Shown here in pieces: positions 43,135-49,518 of a stretch of DNA of 49,518 nt. Origin of the DNA: Actinomycetota bacterium. GTDB taxonomy: Bacteria; Actinomycetota; Thermoleophilia; RBG-16-64-13. A program made the position numbers and the translations under genes. The stretch spans positions 1 through 49,518 of the forward strand of contig JAHJSA010000091.1 of the NCBI GenBank assembly GCA_018830645.1, written 5' to 3'. Below the pieces are notes generated by a model, which was not told the DNA's origin, did no database searches, and saw only the letters and a program-made list of their open reading frames with translations. The first letter of the stretch is position 1. Each line of letters starts with the position of its first letter.

Positions 43135-44361
43135 CTACGGCAGAGTCACCATCTTCACCGGAACGAACTCGGTCCCCTTCACTTGAAGGACGGTGATCCC
43201 GCCGCCCACCAGGTCACCCTCAGGGGTGAACGCGATGGGGAAGCCGAGGATGCCGCTGTAGTTCGATGCGCTGAGCGCAGCGTTGACGGCCTCGCGGTCG
43301 ATCTTGCCGTCCACGACGCCCACGGTCTTGATGGCTTCGAGTAGGACGTTGGTCGCCTCATACGACTGGGCGGTGAACGCGCTCGTCACTTGGTACTTGG
43401 CAATGTACTTATCGAGGAACGGCTTGGCCGAATCCAAGGTCTCGGGCATAGGACCGAGAACGGTGGAGTACATCCCCTCGGTCGCGCCACCGGCTGCCGT
43501 TATGAGTTCCCCGTCCTTGGTGCCGTCGGCTCCAAACATCTGGACCTGGAAGCCCATGCTCTTCATCTGCTTCGCGATAGCCGCAGCCTGAGGCGGGTTG
43601 GGAAGGGGGAGGAAGAGGATGCTGGGATTCATCTCCTTGACCTGCGTCAGGACGGTCGCGAAGTCCTTGTCGGCGCCGGCGATCTGGGCGCGCTTGACTG
43701 TCACGCCACCGGACGTCAACGCCTCTTCGGCTTGGTCGGCCAAGCCCTTGGAGTAGGCCTCGCCGTCGTCGATGATGAACACGCTCGTGGCCTTGAGGTC
43801 CTCGATCATGAACTTGGCGATCGAGGGACCCTGCACGCCGTCGCTCGGGCAGATGCGGTGGAACACCGAGAAGCCGAGCGTGGAGAGGTTGACATTGGTG
43901 GCCGACTGGGTGATCTGCGCCAGGCTCGCGTCGTTGAAGATCGGCAGCGCCGCCTGGACCGCGCCGCTGGTCATCGGGCCTACGACACCAACGACCGACT
44001 CGTCCGAGGAGAACTTCTCGGCAATCGTCGCGGCTTTGGCCGGATCGGCGCCATCATCGCCTACTTCGACAGTGAACGTCACGCCCGGCATCGCGCCGGA
44101 AGCATTGAAGTCCTCAACGGCCATTTGGATGGCCTGGAGAGCGTCGTTGCCGATCTTGGCGAGGTCGCCGGTGAACGGACCGGCCCCGCCGATTTTGAAG
44201 GTGTATTCCTCTACCGGCGCCGCCGTCGTTTCCGTAGGAGCGGCCGTGGTGCCGGTTGCCGCTGCCGTGGTGGTGGTAGTGTCGCCGCCACAGGCCGCGA
44301 GCAGCAGCCCGACGACCATGAGGAGTGCCAACACTGCCAACAGATTCTTTGATACTTTCAC
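43135..44361 (-). CDS. livK: Branched-chain-type amino-acid binding lipoprotein LivK
   Basis: A 408-aa periplasmic-binding-fold type I protein. It starts at GTG with AAGGGG upstream. The signal peptide is KNLLAVLALLMVVGLLLAAC with the lipobox cysteine in LLAACGG, so it is a lipoprotein anchored outside the membrane. A Thr/Ala-rich linker follows. The body has KIGGAGPFTGDLAKIGNDAL, GPMTSGAVQAALPIF and FIIDDGEAYSKGLADQ. It captures the ligand for LivH/LivMGF; ligand unknown but probably an amino acid. The 150 bp between it and ridA hold the promoter or leader and no gene. Confidence 0.94.
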   Translation of the reverse strand: MKVSKNLLAVLALLMVVGLLLAACGGDTTTTTAAATGTTAAPTETTAAPVEEYTFKIGGAGPFTGDLAKIGNDALQAIQMAVEDFNASGAMPGVTFTVEVGDDGADPAKAATIAEKFSSDESVVGVVGPMTSGAVQAALPIFNDASLAQITQSATNVNLSTLGFSVFHRICPSDGVQGPSIAKFMIEDLKATSVFIIDDGEAYSKGLADQAEEALTSGGVTVKRAQIAGADKDFATVLTQVKEMNPSILFLPLPNPPQAAAIAKQMKSMGFQVQMFGADGTKDGELITAAGGATEGMYSTVLGPMPETLDSAKPFLDKYIAKYQVTSAFTAQSYEATNVLLEAIKTVGVVDGKIDREAVNAALSASNYSGILGFPIAFTPEGDLVGGGITVLQVKGTEFVPVKMVTLP

Positions 44362-44512
44362 TGCGTGTACCCCTTCATCCGTGAACACATCAGATCGTAG
44401 GAATTGTCGATACTCAACCATCCCTGGTGCGCCTAGATTCTCGGCCCTCCCTTCCTCGCGAAGCCCGAATCGTCGCCCTCACCCTCACTATATGCCGTCG
44501 TGAAGCCGTGCA

Positions 44513-44899
44513 CTATCCGACCACCCGACAGACTGCGGAGACTTCCACTAGAGCGTCCTTGGGCAGACGGGCCACCTGCACGGTCTCCCGCGCCGGGGGT
44601 TCCTCAGGGAAGAAGCGGCCGTACACTTCGTTGAAGATCGAAAAATCGTCCATGTCGGCCAGGAAGCAGGAGGTCTTGACCACATGGGCCAAAGTGCCTC
44701 CGGCCGCCTCGATCACCGCCGCGAGGTTTCGGAGCACGCGGTCGGTCTGCTCCACGATGCCACCTGCCACAAGCGAACCCGTCGCCGGATCGAGCGGGAT
44801 CTGCCCGCTCACGAAGAGCAGGCCGCCCGAGCGAACCGCCTGGGAGTAGGGCCCTATCGCAGCCGGCGCACGATCCGTAGTGATGATCTCTTTGTTCAC
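44513..44899 (-). CDS. ridA: RidA family enamine/imine deaminase
   Basis: A 128-aa protein that hydrolyses 2-aminoacrylate and related enamines released by PLP enzymes. Family residues are visible: Y18 in GPYSQAV, LLFVSGQIPLDP, N89-type region SIFNEVYGRFF, R104 in PPARETVQVARLP and E119. It overlaps the upstream PLP enzyme by 4 nt (GTGA). Its natural source of substrate is the threonine-deaminase homologue or the class V enzyme in this array. Confidence 0.94.
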   Translation of the reverse strand: MNKEIITTDRAPAAIGPYSQAVRSGGLLFVSGQIPLDPATGSLVAGGIVEQTDRVLRNLAAVIEAAGGTLAHVVKTSCFLADMDDFSIFNEVYGRFFPEEPPARETVQVARLPKDALVEVSAVCRVVG

Positions 44900-46170
44900 G
44901 CGGACAGATCCTCCTCGAAGACGGCCTTCAAAGCATCCAGCGCGACGTCCAAGTCGTCAAGAGTGTTGTAGAAATGCGGAGCCAATCGGATGACCGGTCC
45001 TCTCGCGGCCGCCAGGATCCCGCGCTTCAGCAGGAGAGCCTCCACGCGGTGCGATTCGCCCTCAGGGCACACGAACGCCGTGCTCGGGGTCTTGCGCCGA
45101 GGATCATCGATGCCGTGGAGTTGGAATCCTCGGGCCCGGCCACCTTCGACAAGGCGCCGAGTGAGTTGCCCCGTCCAAGCGGCGATCGCGTCCACGCCGA
45201 TCTCGTTGATCGCGGCCATGCCGGCACGAGAGATGTAGGCGTTGATCACGGGAGGTGTTCCCGTGTCGAAGCGGGCGGCCGTGGGCGCCCAGTCCAGCCT
45301 TCTCGCATCGAACGAGAACGGGTCGGCACGCCCGAACCAGCCGGTCACGGCCGGTTCCAAGCGCTCCACCAAGCCGGGACGCACGTAGAGGAAGGCGATC
45401 CCGGGCACACCCAGCAGGAACTTCAAGTTGCCCGAGGCCAGGAAATCGATGTCCATGGCCTGCACATCGACCTCGGCGACACCCAGACTCTGATACGCGT
45501 CGACGTACAGCAGGGCTCCTTCGTCGTGAGCCTTCCGGGCGATCGCGGCGACGTCCTGCACGTAGCCGTTCTGGTAGTACGCGTGACACGCGGACACCAA
45601 GAGCGTCCGCTCGTCGATGACGTCGTCGTAGTCCTCGAGGTACACGATGTCGTCACGCACGGGCACCCAGTCGACCTCGAGTCCGTACTTGGCGTGAGCC
45701 TGCCACACGTGAGCCACCGAAGGGAACTCCGCCTCGGTGGTGACCACCTTGCGCCGCTCACCGCTGAAGTCGAGAGAACTCGCGAGGCTGGCGGTGGCCT
45801 CGCTCACCGAGCTGGAGACGGCGATATCGTCGGGCGAGGCGTTGATGAGCCGGGCGAACTCGACCTTGGCCCTGTAGGTCTCGGCCATCCACGCATCCCA
45901 ATCCATGCCGGCGTTGTTCCACGAGTCCAGATAGGCCTCCGCCGCCTCCCGCGTCACGTCGAGCTGAGGAGCCTGAGAGCAGTTATTCATCAGGACCAGC
46001 GACTTGAGGAGAGGGATGCGGCGACGCCAAGCGGCGATGTCGTACGCGGGCTGGGCCACCGGCGGACTCCCCACGACATCCTTGCTTTCGACGTCCGTGT
46101 GACCGACGTCCGCGCGAACGATGCCGGCGCGGTCGGTGTCCGTGTGGGTATGGCCGGTGACCGCGCTCAC
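44896..46170 (-). CDS. Class V aminotransferase-fold PLP enzyme
   Basis: A 424-aa enzyme of the cysteine-desulfurase/kynureninase-like class V family. The PLP lysine is K250 (ASGNLKFLLG), with D224 and Q227 in LLYVDAYQSLG and a TTEAEFPS loop. Residues 1-35 are a polar His/Asp-rich extension. The active-site cysteine loop of group I desulfurases is not obvious, so desulfurase activity is uncertain; it may be a beta-lyase, transaminase or epimerase. Encoded first in the array, downstream of a good promoter and coupled to ridA. GTG start with a weak GGAT site. Confidence 0.87.
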   Translation of the reverse strand: MSAVTGHTHTDTDRAGIVRADVGHTDVESKDVVGSPPVAQPAYDIAAWRRRIPLLKSLVLMNNCSQAPQLDVTREAAEAYLDSWNNAGMDWDAWMAETYRAKVEFARLINASPDDIAVSSSVSEATASLASSLDFSGERRKVVTTEAEFPSVAHVWQAHAKYGLEVDWVPVRDDIVYLEDYDDVIDERTLLVSACHAYYQNGYVQDVAAIARKAHDEGALLYVDAYQSLGVAEVDVQAMDIDFLASGNLKFLLGVPGIAFLYVRPGLVERLEPAVTGWFGRADPFSFDARRLDWAPTAARFDTGTPPVINAYISRAGMAAINEIGVDAIAAWTGQLTRRLVEGGRARGFQLHGIDDPRRKTPSTAFVCPEGESHRVEALLLKRGILAAARGPVIRLAPHFYNTLDDLDVALDALKAVFEEDLSA

Positions 46171-46310
46171 CCGCTGATCCGCCCTATCCCCACGGCGTGC
46201 TCCCCTTGACTTGATTCAAATGATGAGGTCTTTCCGCCGCCGGACCCACATGCGATGCCCGTCTGGCGGAGCGGCCGGCACAACCGCTCGTGGTAGACAG
46301 ATTGGACCGC

Positions 46311-46339
46311 AGCATACGGCAGCGAAGAAGCCCTGTCAA
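46311..46339 (-). promoter_or_regulatory. Consensus sigma70-type promoter for the amino-acid array
   Basis: On the minus strand TTGACA (46339-46334), a 17-nt spacer and TATGCT (46316-46311). Expected start near 46304, giving a leader of about 134 nt before the class V enzyme gene. It lies just past the end of ltaE, so the array does not depend on ltaE transcription. Confidence 0.7.
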
Positions 46340-46381
46340 CGCGCCCCTGTACGGGGTCCAGTGACTTCCGACAACCCACGT

Positions 46382-47416
46382 CTATCCCGTCGCCGCCCGA
46401 GCCGCCCGCAGCGCGGCATCCACTCCGAGTGCCTCCACATCCTTGTGCGTGACGAAACGCACGCGGGTCGCACCCACTGCCCCCGCGCGCACCCCCGCCG
46501 CCGCCAAGCCGGCCACGAACGAGGCCGCGTCCAGACCGCGCGCGACGACCTCCACGAACACCATGTTGGTCTGCACTGTCTCGAGATCCACGTCCAGTCC
46601 AGGGATACCGGCCAGCCCCTCGGCCAGCCGCCGCGCGTTCGCGTGATCCTCGGCGAGACGTTCCACCATGGTCTCGAGGGCCACGATCCCGGCCGCCGCC
46701 AACACGCCCACCTGGCGCAGGCCGCCGCCCAACATCTTGCGGGCGCGGCGGGCCTCGGCGATCCAATCCGCCGGTCCCGCCAGCATCGACCCCACCGGAG
46801 CGCAGAGACCCTTTGAGAGACAGAACATCACGGAATCCGCGTGGGCCGCGATCTCGGCCGCGGGCACCCCCAGGGCCACCGAGGCGTTGAAAAGCCGCGC
46901 GCCATCGAGGTGCACCACCAGACCGCCACGGCGCGCCGTGGCGCAGAGCTCGGCCATCAGGGCGAGGGGAGCGACCGTGCCGCCCCCGAAGTTGTGCGGA
47001 TTCTCCAGACACAGCAGGCGGCTGCGGGGAAAGTGCACGTCGTCGGGACGGATCGCGGACTCCACCTGCTCCGACCGCAGTAGACCCTTGGCGCTCTCGA
47101 GTGGGCGGGCCTGGACGCCGGAGAGGACGGCCAAGCCGCCCACCTCGGCGTCGTACACGTGGGAGGTGAGGTCGCAGATCACCTCGTCGCCGCGGCGGGT
47201 GTGCGTGAGCACCGCGATGCCGTTGCCCATGGTGCCACTCGGCACGAAGAGGGCCGCTTCCTTGCCCACGCGCTCGGCCGCCAGCTCTTCCAGGCGGCGC
47301 ACCGTAGGATCCTCCCCGTAGACGTCGTCGCCGAGTTCGGCCGTTGCCATCGCCCGCAGCATCTCAGGCGTGGGAAGGGTGACGGTGTCGCTGCGCAGAT
47401 CGACGACCGCGCTCAC
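46382..47416 (-). CDS. ltaE: Low-specificity threonine aldolase
   Basis: A 344-aa PLP enzyme that splits threonine (or allo-threonine) into glycine and acetaldehyde. Family blocks are VDLRSDTVTLPTPEML, the HLDGARLFNA motif (169-178) and K202 in FCLSKGLCAPVGS, with NFGGGTVAP before it. GTG start overlaps the aldehyde oxidoreductase stop by 4 nt. Product acetaldehyde is a suitable substrate for that neighbour. Confidence 0.93.
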   Translation of the reverse strand: MSAVVDLRSDTVTLPTPEMLRAMATAELGDDVYGEDPTVRRLEELAAERVGKEAALFVPSGTMGNGIAVLTHTRRGDEVICDLTSHVYDAEVGGLAVLSGVQARPLESAKGLLRSEQVESAIRPDDVHFPRSRLLCLENPHNFGGGTVAPLALMAELCATARRGGLVVHLDGARLFNASVALGVPAAEIAAHADSVMFCLSKGLCAPVGSMLAGPADWIAEARRARKMLGGGLRQVGVLAAAGIVALETMVERLAEDHANARRLAEGLAGIPGLDVDLETVQTNMVFVEVVARGLDAASFVAGLAAAGVRAGAVGATRVRFVTHKDVEALGVDAALRAARAATG

Positions 47417-49293
47417 CCCTCCGCGCCTCCATCTCCCCGGAGGCCCAGCTCGGCGAGCTTGGCCGGGGTGGGCAGGCCGGTGGCCACGTCCCAGCCGCGC
47501 GCCTCGTAGTATTCGTCGAGCATCTGGTCGAGGTCGACCATCGCCCCGGCCGACGGGCTGTCGGACGGCCCCAGGGGCTCCTCCAGGAAGCGGCGGGGCA
47601 GGGTGTCGTCCTTGCGGGTGACGCCCTCACGGGCGATGAAGAGCCGCTCGAGGTTGACGATACGCTCGCCCGCCTGCCGCACCTCCTCGCCGGTCATATC
47701 CCAGCCGGTCGAGGCGTTCAGGAGGTCGGCGGTCTCCTGCCAGTCGAGCACCTCCATGTTGTTGTAGGTGTTCTTACAGACCCCCAGGGAGTCGCAGACG
47801 GCGGCCATCTCCTCGAAGTGCTTGACCACACGACCTTTGCCTGTGTGCTCCAGGCGGAAGGCCGACTCGGCCACGCCGTAGCGGCGGATACCCTCCTCGG
47901 CGTCGCCCGAGAACTCGAACCAGGGCTCGGAGCGCAGGTGGTCGGCGCCTCGGCTGGAGACCGCGTTGCCGAGGGCGTAGGCCTTGACGGTGCGCGGGTC
48001 GGCCTGGAACACCTCGAGGCCCTTGGAATGCATGGCGATCTCCTCAGAGCCGCCACCCACCCGCGCGGCCGCCGCGCGTACTCCGTCGGCCAGCACGTCG
48101 CCGAATCCTTCCCGGCGCATGATCTTGTCGATCAGAGCCAGAACCGCCTCCATGTTCCCCCAGGAGAGGTCGAGACCGTCGGTATCCGCAGGCGTGAGGA
48201 TGCCCCGTTCCTGGCACTCCATCGTCCACGAGATCACCTCGCTGAGAGCGATAGCGTCCATACCGTAGCGGTTGGCCAGGTCGATGCAACGCAGGGCGAA
48301 GGCAAGATCACCGTTGCCTATGCGCGAGGTGAACCCGGCGAGGGGCTCGTACTCCGGTCCCTCGAGCTTGAGTCCGGGGAAACGGGGATCGTCCACCACC
48401 AAGAAGCGGCTGCAGGGGATGGTGCACGAGAAGCACGCCTTGCTCTTCACCTTGAAGCGCGCTTCGATCGTCTCGCCGCTCACCTGGTCGGCGTATTCGA
48501 AACGGCCCTCCTTGAAGTGCCGAGTAACGATGCCGCCGATGCCGTTCATCGCCTTCACCAGCTTGGTCGTGCCGAGACGCACCCTGATCTCGTACTCTTC
48601 GTGCGAGTAGATGCGCTCATCGACCATGTCGATCAACCGCTGGAATCGCGCCATGTCGGCCACCGGCACCGTCCCGGTGCCCCGCACGGCCACGGCCTTC
48701 AGGTTCTTGGAGGCCATGAGTGACCCCATGCCCGTACGGGCGGCAGCCCGCACCAGGTTGGAGAAGACCCCGGCGAAACGCACCCCGTTCTCCGCCGCGG
48801 GACCGATCACCGCCGTCTGCACGTCGCGGTCGCCGAGCGCGGCCCGGATGGCCTCGGTGGTCTCGGTGACGTCGAGTCCCCAGAGACCGGAGGCGTCGCG
48901 CAGCTCCACCCAGTCGTCCCACACCACCAGATAGACCGGGCTCTCGGCGCGGCCTTCCACGATCAGTTGATCCACGCCCGCGAACTTGAGCTCGGGGCCG
49001 AAGAAACCGCCGGCGTTGGAGTCGCCCAAGATGCCGGTCTGCGGCGACATGCCGCTCACGTTGAAGCGGGAGCCACCGGGGAAGAGCGAGCCCGCCAGCG
49101 GTCCCACCCCGAAGATCAACTTGTTCTCGGGAGCCAGCCCGTCGGTGTGGGCCGGCACCTCGTCCCACAGGCGCTTCACGTTGAGGCCGCGTCCACCCAG
49201 GAAAGAACGGGCTTCCGCCGGATCGACGGGTTGCCGGGTGATCGCTCCGGTCGTGAGGTCGACGCGCAAGATGGAGCCGCCGTAGCCGTTCAC
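47413..49293 (-). CDS. Aldehyde:ferredoxin oxidoreductase (tungsten/pterin type)
   Basis: A 626-aa AOR-family enzyme that oxidises aldehydes to acids and reduces ferredoxin. The N-terminal part has GGRGLNVKRLWDEV and SGMSPQTGILGDSNAGGFFG; the pterin-binding ARTGMGSLMASKNLKAVAVR follows. The 4Fe-4S ligands are C287, C290, C294 (CFSCTIPC) and C506 (SLGVCKN). All are present. The enzyme needs a bis-pterin W or Mo cofactor; moeA elsewhere in the window supports that pathway. No dedicated ferredoxin is nearby. GTG start with AAGGAGGGGG upstream, overlapping a possible upstream gene end (GTGA) and coupled downstream to ltaE. Confidence 0.94.
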   Translation of the reverse strand: MNGYGGSILRVDLTTGAITRQPVDPAEARSFLGGRGLNVKRLWDEVPAHTDGLAPENKLIFGVGPLAGSLFPGGSRFNVSGMSPQTGILGDSNAGGFFGPELKFAGVDQLIVEGRAESPVYLVVWDDWVELRDASGLWGLDVTETTEAIRAALGDRDVQTAVIGPAAENGVRFAGVFSNLVRAAARTGMGSLMASKNLKAVAVRGTGTVPVADMARFQRLIDMVDERIYSHEEYEIRVRLGTTKLVKAMNGIGGIVTRHFKEGRFEYADQVSGETIEARFKVKSKACFSCTIPCSRFLVVDDPRFPGLKLEGPEYEPLAGFTSRIGNGDLAFALRCIDLANRYGMDAIALSEVISWTMECQERGILTPADTDGLDLSWGNMEAVLALIDKIMRREGFGDVLADGVRAAAARVGGGSEEIAMHSKGLEVFQADPRTVKAYALGNAVSSRGADHLRSEPWFEFSGDAEEGIRRYGVAESAFRLEHTGKGRVVKHFEEMAAVCDSLGVCKNTYNNMEVLDWQETADLLNASTGWDMTGEEVRQAGERIVNLERLFIAREGVTRKDDTLPRRFLEEPLGPSDSPSAGAMVDLDQMLDEYYEARGWDVATGLPTPAKLAELGLRGDGGAEG

Positions 49294-49518
49294 TCGATCC
49301 CCCCCTCCTTCCGCGACGTTCTCTCTGGGCGCGGCGTCCCTGCAGGCGGACGGTTCGCACGGAAGCGGGAGGGCGCGAGGCCGGAGGCCCCCGTAGGTTC
49401 GAGGGGGACGCCGGAACCGGCATCGGCGGCCTGGGTGACGCCGGGGCCTTGAGTGACGCGGGGGCCGCCGGGGCCGCCGCCTGAGTCGCCGCCGCTGGAG
49501 GCGCCGCTGCGCGCGGCA
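49290..49518 (-). CDS. Possible C-terminal end of a gene entering from the right edge
   Basis: A frame open from the window edge ends in RKEGGIE and a TGA that overlaps the oxidoreductase GTG (GTGA). The 76 residues are Gly/Ser/Pro/Ala-rich and match no family. The overlap fits the pattern of this region, but open frames in such GC-rich sequence can arise by chance. Confidence 0.3.
   Translation of the reverse strand, partial: AARSGASSGGDSGGGPGGPRVTQGPGVTQAADAGSGVPLEPTGASGLAPSRFRANRPPAGTPRPERTSRKEGGIE

Overview
This is a high-GC bacterial chromosome segment. Gene content points to a deep-branching member of the Actinomycetota, of Coriobacteriia/OPB41 or Thermoleophilia type. The pointers are a DnaQ-type exonuclease fused to a UvrC-like GIY-YIG module, a FolD-like cyclodeaminase-domain protein, GTG/TTG starts with AAGGAGG-type ribosome sites, and an anaerobe-style aldehyde:ferredoxin oxidoreductase. 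The lineage is an inference; no rRNA gene was recognised. No tRNA, CRISPR array, intact prophage or insertion sequence was found.

Positions 1-21039 are core genome. A minus-strand group (rarA, a small membrane protein, a YtxH-like Pro-rich protein) lies divergent from an HNH nuclease and a single-domain response regulator. A type II fatty-acid cluster follows on the minus strand (fabZ-fabH-fabD-fabG-fabF-accD-accA, no acyl carrier protein or enoyl reductase). Next come a cyclodeaminase-like protein and the DnaQ-UvrC fusion on plus, a 61-aa IF2N-like protein behind a structured leader/terminator, moeA, a FlgM-like protein, a degenerate M28 peptidase-like membrane protein, a GGDEF protein with a Cys-rich sensor region, and a CorA transporter.

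Positions 21300-29000 are an accessory island. It holds a decayed type III-like restriction gene, four apparently intact PIN-domain toxin-antitoxin modules, duplicated scraps of toxin, antitoxin, methyltransferase and dnaK genes, a lower-GC set with a serine dehydrogenase-type (ClpP/SppA fold) protease plus a 115-aa partner, and a PIN gene broken by an exact 34-bp tandem duplication. A HepT/MntA pair with a predicted leaderless promoter sits further right at 33626-34268.

Positions 29192-49518 are catabolic. A fused GlcD-GlcF-type oxidase is followed by a LarA-type racemase. A long colinear minus-strand array then encodes a class V PLP enzyme, RidA, a LivK/LivH/LivM-G-F transporter (the last three parts in one polypeptide), a FadR-type regulator, an aldo/keto reductase, an ornithine-cyclodeaminase homologue, a threonine-deaminase homologue and a 51-aa coupled protein. 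At the right end a tungsten-type aldehyde oxidoreductase overlaps a threonine aldolase by 4 nt, which suggests a path from threonine to glycine plus acetaldehyde, then to acetate and reduced ferredoxin.
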